Shown here one piece after another: positions 9,204-18,242 of a stretch of DNA of 64,000 nucleotides. The notes under the pieces are model-generated. The model was not told where the DNA came from and did no database searches. It saw nothing but the letters and a program-made list of their open reading frames with translations. This DNA is from Calothrix sp. NIES-4101 (lineage in GTDB: Bacteria > Cyanobacteriota > Cyanobacteriia > Cyanobacteriales > Nostocaceae). Position 1 is the stretch's first letter. Every line of letters begins with the position of its first letter. Position numbers and translations under genes: made by a program. Location of the stretch: assembly GCA_004296455.1 (NCBI GenBank), contig AP018280.1, positions 2,418,001 through 2,482,000 on the forward strand. The letters run 5' to 3'.

Positions 9204-9797
9204 GTGATTAAGAACGATATTTGGATTAAGGCAATGGCTCAACAGGGCATGATAACCCCCTTCGAGCCAAGTTTGATTCGCGAAACCAACGAAAATGATG
9301 TTACACGTCGTGTTATCAGCTACGGATTATCTTCCTATGGATACGATATTCGTCTCTCCCCTAAAGAGTTCCGTATTTTTCGTCATATTCCTGGAACTGT
9401 TATCGATCCCAAAAATTTTAACCCCCAAAATCTGGAATCAAGTCAACTTCATACTGATACTCAAGGTAGTTACTTTATACTTCCTGCTCATTCCTATGGT
9501 TTGGGTGTAGCTCTAGAAAAACTGGAAGTACCAGGTAATATTACGGTTATCTGTATCGGTAAAAGCACCTTTGCTAGATGTGGAATCATTGCCAACCTCA
9601 CCCCTGCTGAGGCTGCTTGGAGGGGTCATTTAACCCTAGAATTTTCCAATTCTTCGAGTGCTGACTGTCGCATTTACGCGAATGAGGGTGTGGTGCAATT
9701 ACTATTTTTAGAAGGGGAGCCTTGTGAAACTAGCTACGATGCCCGTCAAGGAAAATATCAAGACCAAGATGAGATTGTGACGCTAGCTAAAGTGTAA
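9204..9797 (+). CDS. dcd: dCTP deaminase
   Basis: Dcd deaminates dCTP to dUTP, the source of dUMP for thymidylate synthesis. The 197-residue form starts at GTG 9204 (VIKNDIWIKAMAQQGMI), which fits homologues better than the upstream TTG at 9189. Diagnostic segments are SYGLSSYGYDIRLS, the GKSTFARCG nucleotide-binding loop and HLTLEFSNSS with the catalytic glutamate. The C terminus YDARQGKYQ is also typical. It faces thyX across 88 bases, so the two enzymes that make dTMP in this organism are neighbours on opposite strands. Confidence 0.93.
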   Translation: MIKNDIWIKAMAQQGMITPFEPSLIRETNENDVTRRVISYGLSSYGYDIRLSPKEFRIFRHIPGTVIDPKNFNPQNLESSQLHTDTQGSYFILPAHSYGLGVALEKLEVPGNITVICIGKSTFARCGIIANLTPAEAAWRGHLTLEFSNSSSADCRIYANEGVVQLLFLEGEPCETSYDARQGKYQDQDEIVTLAKV

Positions 9798-9885
9798 TCA
9801 GAATTATTCTCATGAATATATTCGGAGGTGGGAAAATGACTACATCGCATTAACTTATGTCATAACTCAACTCTCCGAATATTTC

Positions 9886-10608
9886 TTAAGGGGAAAGTCT
9901 AGCTTTACCCAGACGACTAGATTTATACCAAGCAGCGATAGCAGGTGTCCATTCCTCAAGGTGGGGAAACATCATTTCGCACAGTTTTTGAATTTCCAGT
10001 TGTGCGTCTTTTTTGTAGCGTAGATCGAGGAAATGCAAAAGCGATCGCAAATTAAAACTGACGACAAAATGCTGGCGATAATCAAAGGGAACTTTTCCCC
10101 TGGCGTGTTCCTCGGACATTCCCGCTTCAAAATCAGCTTTGTAACGCTTTGCAGCTTCCAAACACCACTGTAAATCAGCTTCTCGCTGTTCGGGAGAATA
10201 ATAATATTTTTTGCCTTGGCGATCGCTATAGTAACCGACTGGACGCAGGTAGAAAACATCCTCAATATCTTTTTTCCCATCAACCACATCAATTACCTGA
10301 ATACCCGTATATCTATAGGACTGCACATCAAATGATACGCCTGTGCGATGAGTCCGTGCCTGTTGCATAACGCTGTGAGGAAAGTAACCACAGTTAAATA
10401 CTATTTGTGGATGTTCCGTACATCCAAAGTGTCCTCTGTCACCTGCTAATAAACGTTTGACAATAATCTCGCCACATTTATCTTCACTCGGAAAGCGATC
10501 GCGTTCATCATATACAAATGCCTCCGTGTAGTCTTGGTGCATGGCGGCATATATCACTTGCTGGGGATTGGGGGTTTTGGCAAGAACTTCTACACGGAAT
10601 CGCTGCAT
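9886..10608 (-). CDS. thyX: Flavin-dependent thymidylate synthase
   Basis: ThyX methylates dUMP to dTMP with methylenetetrahydrofolate, using FAD and NADPH; it replaces ThyA. The signature appears as ARTHRTGVSFDVQSYRYT, a version of RHRxxSxxxxSxR, and the C-terminal VVSFNLRSLLHFLDLR helix carries the second nucleotide-contacting region. At 240 residues the length is normal. ATG start 10608 is followed by MQRFRVEVLAKT. It converges with dcd, which makes its upstream metabolite. No thyA is present in the window. Confidence 0.94.
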   Translation of the reverse strand: MQRFRVEVLAKTPNPQQVIYAAMHQDYTEAFVYDERDRFPSEDKCGEIIVKRLLAGDRGHFGCTEHPQIVFNCGYFPHSVMQQARTHRTGVSFDVQSYRYTGIQVIDVVDGKKDIEDVFYLRPVGYYSDRQGKKYYYSPEQREADLQWCLEAAKRYKADFEAGMSEEHARGKVPFDYRQHFVVSFNLRSLLHFLDLRYKKDAQLEIQKLCEMMFPHLEEWTPAIAAWYKSSRLGKARLSP

Positions 10609-10724
10609 GACCTACCTGGAAATTTGTTTTATATAAATATTTTTCTCAGTCCTCCATCATATAACTCTAGGAAGAAACGCGGAAGAGGCCAGAAAAGCCT
10701 AGAAGAAAATAATGATTAATCTTC

Positions 10725-10764
10725 TTTACAAAAAGATACACTTTGCTTTACAATTAGTTACATA
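10725..10764 (+). promoter_or_regulatory. HLR1 (RpaB) sites upstream of hli
   Basis: The 18 bases at 10747-10764 (TTTACAAT, TA, GTTACATA) match the high-light regulatory element HLR1, two (G/T)TTACA(T/A)(T/A) units two bases apart, at every defined position. A second weaker pair at 10725-10742 (TTTACAAA, AA, GATACACT) lies just upstream. HLR1 is bound by the response regulator RpaB, which controls Hli genes. The next gene is an Hli gene, so the match is meaningful. Confidence 0.8.
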
Positions 10765-10789
10765 GAGAAAAAATATTTAAGGAAATCTC

Positions 10790-11005
10790 ATGACTTATAA
10801 AGGTGCTATTGTTGATGAGACTGGTAAATTAAATAATTTTGCGGTTGAACCTAAGGTATATGTAGACGTTCAAGGTGACCGCGCCGGCTTTACTCCCTAT
10901 GCAGAGTTGTTCAACGGGCGCTTAGCAATGATTGGTTTTATCTCGTTGATTGCCTTAGAAGTATTTACCGGACATGGTATTTTTGGTTTTTTACAAAATC
11001 TGTAA
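10790..11005 (+). CDS. High light-inducible protein (Hli/SCP)
   Basis: This 71-residue single-helix chlorophyll-binding protein belongs to the Hli/SCP family, which protects photosystem II assembly intermediates and quenches excess excitation in the thylakoid membrane. The conserved helix reads [20 protein letters not shown], with the E-x-x-N-G-R-x-A-M-x-G-F chlorophyll-binding motif at residues about 44-55. The N-terminal 38 residues are a polar stromal-side extension. A purine-rich AAGGAA precedes the ATG by about 6 bases, and a complete HLR1 site lies 26 bases upstream of the start. Confidence 0.93.
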   Translation: MTYKGAIVDETGKLNNFAVEPKVYVDVQGDRAGFTPYAELFNGRLAMIGFISLIALEVFTGHGIFGFLQNL

Positions 11006-11048
11006 AAGTACAGATTGCGGATGCAAAAATTTAATAGTCTTAATATAA

Positions 11049-11085
11049 GGGTGCAAGAGATTGCGCCCATGCTTATTTATTAACC
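11049..11085 (+). terminator. Possible hli terminator
   Basis: GGGTGC (11049-11054) pairs with GCGCCC (11063-11068) with one G-U pair, followed by an AT-rich tract with T runs. It lies 44 bases after the hli stop. Confidence 0.45.
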
Positions 11086-11234
11086 TTATTTATTAATCTT
11101 TATTTATTTTTGTTAAGCTCCTCATCCCATAATTTGTGGATGCTCCCCTGGTGGGAAAGTAATGAATCGCAAGTGAAGACTTTAAGACTGATAAGCTAGA
11201 GACTATGAATAAATCTGGATTATTGGATTAATTT

Positions 11235-11816
11235 ATGGCTTTAACTGCGTCTACAATGCTGTCACTGGGAACGAAAGCATTAGATTTTAATTTACCTGAT
11301 GTAGTGACGGGAGAAAGGATTTCGCTGGCTAGTTTTGCCGATAAAGAAGCAATTCTAGTCATGTTTATTTGCCAGCATTGTCCTTTTGTCAAGCATATTA
11401 AAAGCGAATTATCAAAATTAGGAAAAGATTATTTGCATAGACGTTTGGGTATTGTGGCTATTAGCGCCAACGATGCCGAGAAATACCCAGATGATGCACC
11501 CGCAGCCTTAAAAAAGATGGCTATAGAACTTGATTTGCAATATCCTATTTGCCACGACGAAACCCAAGATATTGCGAAACTATATACCGCCGCATGTACA
11601 CCAGATTTCTTTTTATTTGATAAACAAAGAAAATTAGTGTATCGCGGGCAATTAGACGACAGTCGTCCCAGTAATGGTTTACCTGTAACGGGTTCAGATT
11701 TACGTGCAGCAATCGATGCTGTACTGGCAGGCAAAGAAATAGTTGGGGAGCAAAAGCCAAGTATTGGTTGTAATATCAAATGGAAACCAGGTAATGAGCC
11801 TAGTTATTTTGGCTAA
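11235..11816 (+). CDS. Thioredoxin-like (AhpC/TSA fold) protein
   Basis: This 193-residue protein has a peroxiredoxin/thioredoxin fold: the strand AILVMFICQHCPFVKH carries a CxxC active site (CQHC, residues about 46-49), AISANDAEKYPDD follows, TPDFFLFDKQ supplies the cis-proline, and LVYRGQLDD is the next strand. Proteins like this reduce disulfides or peroxides in the cytoplasm; there is no signal peptide. The C-terminal IGCNIKWKPG segment is typical of a cyanobacterial and proteobacterial thioredoxin-family subgroup. It is monocistronic. The specific substrate cannot be read from sequence. Confidence 0.8.
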   Translation: MALTASTMLSLGTKALDFNLPDVVTGERISLASFADKEAILVMFICQHCPFVKHIKSELSKLGKDYLHRRLGIVAISANDAEKYPDDAPAALKKMAIELDLQYPICHDETQDIAKLYTAACTPDFFLFDKQRKLVYRGQLDDSRPSNGLPVTGSDLRAAIDAVLAGKEIVGEQKPSIGCNIKWKPGNEPSYFG

Positions 11817-11821
11817 TTGTG

Positions 11822-11935
11822 TATAGGTGAATAGCCATGATTACTAGTGAATAGTTCATTAGTAATGGTAAATAGGTCATAAGTAACGAGTAATAGGTAA
11901 TAAGTCATGATTATTGGTTAATAGCAAATTATTGT
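11822..11935. repeat. Degenerate short tandem repeats
   Basis: The stretch consists of about ten imperfect units built on AATAG, GTAAT and TCAT words (for example GTGAATAG, GTAATGG, GTAATAGG). It resembles the short tandemly repeated repetitive sequences known from heterocystous cyanobacteria. No ORF crosses it. Confidence 0.5.
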
Positions 11936-11971
11936 AGTAGCCTTAAATTATACGTAAAAAAGAAATGATTC

Positions 11972-11992
11972 TGGAGGCCGTTATAGCCTCCA
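11972..11992 (-). terminator. Terminator-like hairpin
   Basis: TGGAGGC (11972-11978) and GCCTCCA (11986-11992) form a perfect 7-bp stem with a 7-base loop. On the minus strand it is followed by ATTTCTTTTTT, so it probably ends transcription of the minus-strand gene whose stop is at 12052. Confidence 0.6.
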
Positions 11993-12051
11993 ATATCTAA
12001 CTTTACGGACAATTTTTGTCTTACTAACTATTAACTATTAACCACTAATAT

Positions 12052-12558
12052 CTAATGTTTAATTTCCAAATTCAAAATATAGCTACCTAACTGGAGTTCT
12101 CCAGACCATAATTCGTATTCAACTCGTAAATGCTCTGGTAGAGGATGTCCACTTAAGGAAAGGCTACGGGTAAAGTTTCGCAAACGAATGGGTTCGTGGG
12201 GTTGGAATGATTCGCTTGGTAGCCAATACCTGCTAATACCATAAACTCCTTCTTCCCAGAAGTGACGGTAACTTAGCTGCGTATTTCCTTGCATTGTCAT
12301 TGTGACGCGATAGGGGGATATTTCTAGCCACAAGATTCTCGGACTACCGGGTGTAGGTATGTTACAGCTTGGATATAATTCATTTTGCGATCGCGAACTA
12401 GGGTTTTCGCTATTTTTTTGGTGCGGTGCGGTTAAAAGCAAATGAAAGCGATCGCTATCTTTTTGATACAATGTTGCGGCAGTTTCAACTACAGACCACA
12501 CGGGTAAGTCTGTAGAAATCAAAGAAAGGCACACGGGTTTGCGTTGGTGAGTCAGCAT
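12052..12558 (-). CDS. Conserved-looking protein of unknown function
   Basis: The 168-residue product has no signal peptide or membrane helix. It is rich in Trp, Tyr, Arg and Pro in the second half (LRVEYELWSGELQLGSYIL), suggesting a compact beta-rich fold, with a variable Ser/Asn-rich segment at about residues 48-65. I do not recognise the family. A GCGATCGC site and codon use match the neighbours, and a terminator-like hairpin follows it. It is divergent from aroA. No function is assigned. Confidence 0.6.
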   Translation of the reverse strand: MLTHQRKPVCLSLISTDLPVWSVVETAATLYQKDSDRFHLLLTAPHQKNSENPSSRSQNELYPSCNIPTPGSPRILWLEISPYRVTMTMQGNTQLSYRHFWEEGVYGISRYWLPSESFQPHEPIRLRNFTRSLSLSGHPLPEHLRVEYELWSGELQLGSYILNLEIKH

Positions 12559-12777
12559 GGGAGCGATACCGGCAATTAAATTCCAAGTTGGTGAGTATGC
12601 AAAATCGAACTAGTAAAGAAAAAATCCAGACTTTGGCAAGCATCCTGATGACTTGGGTGGTACAAGAAGATTGCAGAACAAGCTTCAAGCAAAGCAAAAA
12701 TAAATTCAAATTAGGTAGAGCGTCACGGTCAAATAAAACGGTAGGATACTAGCGCAGTCACACGCCAGTTTATCCTA

Positions 12778-14130
12778 ATGTCGCCTTCTGTTATAACCGT
12801 AGAAACAAAAGAAGACGTTTCACAAGATTTAATTATTAACCTGTCACCTTCTGGAGTATCCTTACGAGGTTGCATCCGAGTACCGGGAGATAAATCTATA
12901 TCTCATCGTGCCTTAATGTTAGGTGCATTAGCGCAAGGTGAAACGAAAATTCAAGGATTACTTTTGGGAGAAGACCCTCGTAGCACCGCAAATTGCTTTC
13001 AGGCAATGGGAGCCGAGATTTCACCACTGAATACTGAATTAGTCACCGTTAAAGGCATTGGCTTAGGAAATTTGCAAGAACCTCTTGATATCTTGAATGC
13101 AGGTAATTCCGGTACAACTTTGCGGTTGATGCTGGGAATTTTGGCTTCACACCCCGATAGGTTTTTTGCTGTTACCGGAGATGACTCACTGCGTAGTCGT
13201 CCGATGTCACGGGTTGTCAAACCATTACAGCAAATGGGGGCTGAAATTTGGGGACGCAAAAACAATTCTCTAGCACCGTTAGCAATACGGGGCAACTCAC
13301 TCACACCTATCCACTACCATTCTCCCATTGCTTCGGCACAAGTCAAATCTTGTATTCTTTTAGCTGGGTTAATGACAGAGGGTAAAACCACCGTTACAGA
13401 ACCAGCCCTTTCCCGCGATCATAGCGAAAGAATGCTACGTGCGTTTGGTGCTGAATTATCGGTAGACCCCGATAGTAAAAGTGTAACCGTCACGGGTGGC
13501 AAAACGCTATATGGTCAGTCAGTGATTGTACCCGGAGATATTAGTTCGGCAGCTTTTTGGTTGGTGGCTGGGGCAATTGTTCCTGGGGCGGAGTTGGTGG
13601 TTGAAAATGTGGGTGTTAACCCGACGCGCACCGGTGTTTTAGAAGCATTGGCAATGATGGGGGCGGATATCCAACAAGAGAATCAACGGGAGGTTGCTGG
13701 AGAGCCTGTAGCTGATTTACGTGTACGTTGTGTCGGTAGATTAAAAGCTTGTACCATTGCTGGTGATATTATCCCGCGTTTGATCGATGAAATTCCCATT
13801 CTTGCAGTTGCTGCCGTATTTGCCGAGGGTACAACTGTAATTAAAGATGCTGATGAATTACGTGTAAAAGAGAGCGATCGCATCACTGTTATGGCTCAAC
13901 AATTGACAAAAATGGGTGCAAATATTACGGAATTACCTGATGGTATGGAAATTACTGGTGGTACTCCGTTAACTGGTGCTGATGTAGATAGTTATACAGA
14001 CCATCGAATTGCGATGAGTTTGGCGATCGCATCTCTGAATGCATCAGGAAAAACTACGATTCATCGTGCGGAAGCTGCGAGTATTTCCTATCCAGATTTT
14101 GTCACCACACTACAACAAATTTGTTTGTAG
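12778..14130 (+). CDS. aroA: 3-phosphoshikimate 1-carboxyvinyltransferase (EPSP synthase)
   Basis: EPSP synthase transfers enolpyruvyl from PEP to shikimate-3-phosphate on the path to chorismate. The 450-residue protein shows [68 protein letters not shown] and [12 protein letters not shown], the two-domain pattern of the family. The glycine in GNSGTT occupies the position that is alanine in CP4-type tolerant enzymes; this is a comparison from memory. It starts ATG at 12778 after a gap of 219 bases from the divergent unknown gene. It appears monocistronic. Confidence 0.96.
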   Translation: MSPSVITVETKEDVSQDLIINLSPSGVSLRGCIRVPGDKSISHRALMLGALAQGETKIQGLLLGEDPRSTANCFQAMGAEISPLNTELVTVKGIGLGNLQEPLDILNAGNSGTTLRLMLGILASHPDRFFAVTGDDSLRSRPMSRVVKPLQQMGAEIWGRKNNSLAPLAIRGNSLTPIHYHSPIASAQVKSCILLAGLMTEGKTTVTEPALSRDHSERMLRAFGAELSVDPDSKSVTVTGGKTLYGQSVIVPGDISSAAFWLVAGAIVPGAELVVENVGVNPTRTGVLEALAMMGADIQQENQREVAGEPVADLRVRCVGRLKACTIAGDIIPRLIDEIPILAVAAVFAEGTTVIKDADELRVKESDRITVMAQQLTKMGANITELPDGMEITGGTPLTGADVDSYTDHRIAMSLAIASLNASGKTTIHRAEAASISYPDFVTTLQQICL

Positions 14131-14149
14131 TTAATTGTCATCAAAATTA

Positions 14150-14217
14150 AAAACCGGGTTTCTTCCATAAATAAATATGAAGTTTTTTGTATTTAATATT
14201 CATAGAAACTCGGTTTT
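14150..14217. repeat. Long inverted repeat downstream of aroA
   Basis: AAAACCGGGTTTCT (14150-14163) pairs with AGAAACTCGGTTTT (14204-14217) over 14 positions with one G-U in RNA, around a 40-base AT-rich centre. It starts 19 bases after the aroA stop and may work as a terminator. CCGGGTTTCT-type palindromes are dispersed in cyanobacterial genomes, so it may be a small mobile repeat. Confidence 0.55.
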
Positions 14218-14464
14218 ATCACGATTTAATCAACACATTTAGAGTCTATTTATAAAGCAAACCGATAAGACCAAGTAAACTCGTTTTCTTGGATTTAAAT
14301 ACCAAGCATCATCTTAACTTTTTGCCTATAAATTGAGTTTCTCCCCGCACGAATAAGGCACTCCGCATTCAATCTATCCTCGCATTTTGTTTTGTAAAGT
14401 CTTTAAATTATCACTATGCGATCGCAATTCCACCGCAACAATATTTAATTGTAGACACATCCAT
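14218..14464. other. Intergenic between aroA and ynfA
   Basis: With the inverted repeat just upstream, this completes a 334-base gap. I see no other gene; an in-frame ATG at 14387 extends the ynfA frame but homologues begin at 14465. Confidence 0.4.
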
Positions 14465-14785
14465 ATGCTCAAATCCTTACTTTATTTCTTCGTCGCTGGA
14501 TTATTGGAATTAGGTGGCGGATATCTTGTTTGGCTATGGATGCGTGAACACAAGCCTTTGTTGTGGGGTATCTTGGGTGCTATTGCTTTAGGAATTTATG
14601 GCATAGTTGCGACATTTCAACCAGCTAATTTTGGTCGGGTTTACGCTGCTTATGGTGGTGTATTTATTGTCATGGCAATGTTTTGGAGTTGGAAAGTGGA
14701 TGGCACTATACCGGACCGCTATGACTTGCTTGGTTGCTGTTTAGCTTTCTTGAGTGTACTAGTTATTATGTACGCGCCCAGATGA
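14465..14785 (+). CDS. YnfA family (UPF0060) membrane protein
   Basis: The 106-residue protein has four membrane helices and the conserved features of UPF0060: GLLELGGGYLVWLW in helix 1, a central FQPANFGRVYAAYGGVFI segment, and DRYDLLGCCLAFLSVLVIMYAPR at the C terminus (longer than the limit if quoted whole, so noted as DRYDLLGCC followed by IMYAPR). The family belongs to the small multidrug resistance/EamA transporter superfamily; its substrate is unknown. The start at 14465 is chosen because it gives the standard length; the 26-residue extension from 14387 is polar and unconserved in appearance. Confidence 0.87.
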   Translation: MLKSLLYFFVAGLLELGGGYLVWLWMREHKPLLWGILGAIALGIYGIVATFQPANFGRVYAAYGGVFIVMAMFWSWKVDGTIPDRYDLLGCCLAFLSVLVIMYAPR

Positions 14786-15284
14786 CAATATTTCATCAAA
14801 TCAATTCGGTTTCTGCATAAGATGAGTATCATAATTTAGTGCAGTTCAATATAATATTCTTCTTTGCCGTATTCAAACAACACTTATTTTCTTTACACTC
14901 AGGACAGGTAATCAAAAACTAAAAATCCTCTCAAAGACATTTAAAAATAATCAAAATACGATATTTTTAGAATAAAAATAAGTATTTTCCTTAGAGAAAA
15001 TATCTTTTTTGTAAGATACAAGTACTTATATCTTACTAGTTTCATAATCAAGTGAGTTAATACTGTAAAGCTTATAAGGGTTAACATTTCATTTATTTTC
15101 AGAAGTCGGAATAAATACGATGACACCTTTTTTAACAAAAAGTAACTGCTAATAGAAGTATATTCTGAATGAATATTTGCTTAATCTGATGATTAAATAA
15201 CCTTGACTACAGAACTAACGTTAAATTTTACGCAAACTGAAATGTTATTAGCATGAAAATTATTGCACTTCAGGAACAAAATAA
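14786..15284. other. amt upstream region, AT-rich
   Basis: This 499-base AT-rich gap precedes the ammonium transporter. It contains the 26-base palindrome listed separately. I searched for GTAN8TAC and found no exact NtcA site; GTCGGAATAAATAC at 15105-15118 fits only the relaxed GTN10AC and has no -10 at the right distance. An antisense ORF at 14941-15138 is low-complexity and not called. Confidence 0.45.
15011..15036. promoter_or_regulatory. 26-base near-perfect palindrome
   Basis: Bases 15011-15036 read GTAAGATA, CAAGTACT, TATATCTTAC and equal their reverse complement except at one base pair. The dyad centre is AAGTACTT. It lies about 250 bases upstream of amt and could be an operator for a dimeric regulator or a hairpin in a long leader. 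Confidence 0.5.
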
Positions 15285-16712
15285 GTGTTGAAGAAAGTAA
15301 TGATGATAGGAGCGATCGCCATATTATTCCTTGGTAGTCCCCTAATCGGTAATGCCTTTGCTCAGACAGTCACTGTCGAAGACTTGAAAAAAGTCGCAGA
15401 TGCCGCCGCCGCCGCTAAAACTTCAGGAGATACAGCTTTTATGCTGGTATCATCAGCATTGGTGTTGTTAATGACACCTGGCTTAGCTTTCTTCTACGGT
15501 GGATTTGTGCGATCGCGTAACGTCCTTAATACCCTAATGATGAGTTTTGTGTTAATGGGGATTGTGGGTGTGACTTGGATTTTATGGGGATACAGCTTGG
15601 CATTTGCCCCTGGGAATCCAATTATTGGCGGCTTACAATGGTTGGGGCTAAACGGAGTGGGGGTAGAAACCACTAATTATTTGCAGGGTTCAAAGCCGGT
15701 TGAGGTTGTTTCTTATGCCGCAACTATTCCCCACCAGGCATTCATGATTTACCAGGCAATGTTTGCCATAATTACTCCCGCATTGATTTCCGGTGCGATC
15801 GCAGAGAGAATGAGTTTTACCGGATACTCGTTGTTTGTATTGCTGTGGTCAACGTTTGTTTATTCCCCTTTGGCACATATGGTTTGGGCAAAAGGTGGAT
15901 TGCTAGGATTGTATGGTGGAATTGGAGCGCTCGATTTTGCAGGTGGTACAGTAGTCCACATTAGTTCTGGTGTTTCAGCACTAGTTGCAGCAATTGTTCT
16001 CGGGCCTCGCAAAACCTATCCTGATAAACTTAGTCCTCCCCATAACGTACCGTTTATCTTGTTAGGAGCTGGTTTGTTATGGTTTGGTTGGTTTGGATTC
16101 AATGCTGGTAGTGCTTTAGCTTCTGGTAGTTTAGCAACCACAGCATTTGTGAACACGAATACCTCAGCCGCCGCCGGCGCTTTGATGTGGTTAATCTTAG
16201 AAAAATCATTACGTGGTAAACCCACAGCAGTTGGTGCAGCCACAGGTGCTGTTGCTGGTTTGGTTGGGATTACACCCGCAGCTGGGTTTGTGACACCACT
16301 GGCGGCGATTTTAATTGGTGCAATTACTGCCTTTGTGTGTTTCTACGCAGTTAGTTTGAAGCACAAAGTCCAAATTGATGATGCATTAGATACCTATCCT
16401 GTTCACGGTGTTGGTGGTACAGTCGGTGCAATTCTCACGGGCGTATTTGCAACTACAGCCGTAAACTCAGACGGAAAAAATGGCTTGTTGGCCGGTAATC
16501 CTCAAGAAATATTGGTGGAATTAGCCGCAATTGCGATCGCTTATGTTATTGCTGGTGTTGGTACTTGGATTATTCTCAAGATTGTTGATGCTACTGTTGG
16601 TTTGCGTGTCGCGGAAGAAGCTGAATATCAAGGTATGGATATTCACCAACATGGAGAAGAAGGTTATAACGAGGAATTTGGTGACAGAATTTCAATAACT
16701 GACAAATATTAA
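15285..16712 (+). CDS. amt: Ammonium transporter (Amt)
   Basis: Amt proteins move ammonium across the cytoplasmic membrane as trimers. The 475-residue product has a cleavable-looking signal (GAIAILFLGSPLIGNAFAQ), then eleven membrane helices. Visible family features are DTAFMLVSSALVLLMTPGLA, GGFVRSRNVLN, the FAGGTVVHISSG segment carrying the first pore histidine and YPVHGVGGTVGAI carrying the second. The C-terminal tail GLRVAEEAEYQGMD is the conserved PII/GlnK-contacting region. A GTG at 15285 has AGGA about 9 bases upstream; an ATG at 15300 is an alternative. Expression is expected to follow nitrogen status, but no exact NtcA site was found. Confidence 0.94.
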   Translation: MLKKVMMIGAIAILFLGSPLIGNAFAQTVTVEDLKKVADAAAAAKTSGDTAFMLVSSALVLLMTPGLAFFYGGFVRSRNVLNTLMMSFVLMGIVGVTWILWGYSLAFAPGNPIIGGLQWLGLNGVGVETTNYLQGSKPVEVVSYAATIPHQAFMIYQAMFAIITPALISGAIAERMSFTGYSLFVLLWSTFVYSPLAHMVWAKGGLLGLYGGIGALDFAGGTVVHISSGVSALVAAIVLGPRKTYPDKLSPPHNVPFILLGAGLLWFGWFGFNAGSALASGSLATTAFVNTNTSAAAGALMWLILEKSLRGKPTAVGAATGAVAGLVGITPAAGFVTPLAAILIGAITAFVCFYAVSLKHKVQIDDALDTYPVHGVGGTVGAILTGVFATTAVNSDGKNGLLAGNPQEILVELAAIAIAYVIAGVGTWIILKIVDATVGLRVAEEAEYQGMDIHQHGEEGYNEEFGDRISITDKY

Positions 16713-17236
16713 TGCTTAATAATTAGTGGTCAGCATAGAAATCTGGTCTGATTTCTGAATAACCTGAATTTGATGAGCCTAACTCTAATTCCTTTCCTAT
16801 TAGGTTGACTATTAATTATTAACAAATCATTTTCATGCGGGCATCCTACCCGTATTTTTTTGTATTTACTGTTGAGTAAGCTGCCGAAAATCTCACCAAT
16901 TCGCCCAAATCCGGCTTCACATCAAATAAATCTCCGTGTCTCTCCATCCCCGCGTCACTATCTGTTACTTTCTTTTGGAGAATTGGTATAACTTGTTTTG
17001 GTGCAACTATTATCAATCGCTGAGATCAACTGTAAACTAAATATCTCCGTCTATTTTCATCAGTCAGGGATAATAAGTTACATTTTTTGATAAATCAAAT
17101 AGAATTACTATGTTCAGATGTTAAATAAATATTAATTTTTTAATATGATATTTTATACCAAATATATTGACTTTTTTGAATCAATATGGACTAAAATCAA
17201 TTCCATCTTCTAACACTCTCAACAATAACCAGCAGC
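16713..17236. other. Intergenic after amt
   Basis: This 524-base gap holds the amt terminator at 16835-16861, then a stretch with a CTCCATCCCCGCGTC-type pyrimidine-rich repeat word also seen near 50.2 kb, then AT-rich DNA that should contain the promoter of the SGNH hydrolase. No gene is seen. Confidence 0.5.
16835..16861 (+). terminator. Rho-independent terminator of amt
   Basis: ATGCGGG (16835-16841) pairs with CCCGTAT (16849-16855) with one G-U, loop CATCCTA, followed directly by six T. It lies 122 bases after the amt stop. Confidence 0.8.
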
Positions 17237-18142
17237 GTGTCTACTTCTATAGAAAATCCAAAAGATTCCAACACATCCAAAGCTGTAAATAGCTCAAAAA
17301 TCATGCCTCTTTGGGGATTTTTATCATTGCTATCGAACCTGATATTAATTGGGGCGATTGTACTACTGTATTGGCGACAACAGAGTGCAAATGGTTTATT
17401 CAGTCCAACTTCAATGCCTACAGTAGCTGCTACCGACAATCCCTTACCAAATCCGACTCCTGAATTTGGGAAACGTCATAAACTCAACTATAAGCAATGG
17501 GAAGATATTCTCAAACGTGAAGCCAATGTTGCAGCAACAAAACGTCCCCAACATCTGACAATTTTGGCTGGAGATTCTCTTTCTTTATGGTTTCCCACTC
17601 AATTATTGCCTGAACAACGAGAATGGTTAAATCAAGGAATTTCTGGGGAAACTAGTGAGGGTTTATGGAAACGCTTGAAGTTATTTGCTCAGACAGAGCC
17701 AGAAACAATTTTGGTAATGATTGGCATTAATGATTTGATTAAGGGCGTTAGCAATCAGGAGATTTTAGAAAATCATCGGCGAATTATCACTTATTTGCAA
17801 CAAGCACATCCAAAAACACAAATTGTCATTCAATCAATTTTGCCGCATGGTGGGGAAAATGCCACTTGGGAAGGAAGAGAAAAACTACTAGCTATTTCTA
17901 ATAATAATATTCGCCAATTAAATCAAGAATTGCAGAATTTAGCAGCTAAAGAAAATATCAAATATTTGGATTTACATCCATTATTTATTGATAATCAAGG
18001 CAATCTCAGCCCTGAATTGAGTACAGATGGTTTACATTTAAATTCTCAAGGTTATTTAGTGTGGCGATCAGCACTACAACTGTATAGTGATATGGTCTTA
18101 ACAAGAGAAAAATTATCAGTTACTAACCAAAAGAATCCCTAA
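17237..18142 (+). CDS. Membrane-anchored SGNH/GDSL hydrolase
   Basis: The 301-residue protein has one N-terminal membrane helix (about residues 26-45, PLWGFLSLLSNLILIGAIV), a linker, then an SGNH hydrolase domain: LAGDSLSLWFP supplies the nucleophile serine, NQGISGETSEGL the glycine block, VMIGINDLIKG the asparagine block and STDGLHLNSQGY the Asp-x-x-His pair. Such enzymes hydrolyse esters of lipids or acetylated sugars, here probably outside the membrane. The start is GTG at 17237; no ATG precedes the membrane helix, so the exact start is uncertain. It is followed by the DUF72 gene after 100 bases. Confidence 0.82.
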   Translation: MSTSIENPKDSNTSKAVNSSKIMPLWGFLSLLSNLILIGAIVLLYWRQQSANGLFSPTSMPTVAATDNPLPNPTPEFGKRHKLNYKQWEDILKREANVAATKRPQHLTILAGDSLSLWFPTQLLPEQREWLNQGISGETSEGLWKRLKLFAQTEPETILVMIGINDLIKGVSNQEILENHRRIITYLQQAHPKTQIVIQSILPHGGENATWEGREKLLAISNNNIRQLNQELQNLAAKENIKYLDLHPLFIDNQGNLSPELSTDGLHLNSQGYLVWRSALQLYSDMVLTREKLSVTNQKNP

Positions 18143-18242
18143 ATTAAAAATTTACAAATATTGTTAATAAATCTCATAAATATACCGAATTTTTCGGAAA
18201 ATTTATGTATATGAACTTTGAATCTCAAGGGATGACTGTTTG

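Noticed and set aside
15105-15118. GTCGGAATAAATAC as an NtcA site for amt
   Set aside because: It fits only the relaxed GTN10AC form and no TAN3T follows at 22 bases.
14941-15138. 65-codon minus-strand frame upstream of amt
   Set aside because: Low-complexity Leu/Ile/Lys-rich translation of AT-rich DNA that includes the palindrome; no start signal.
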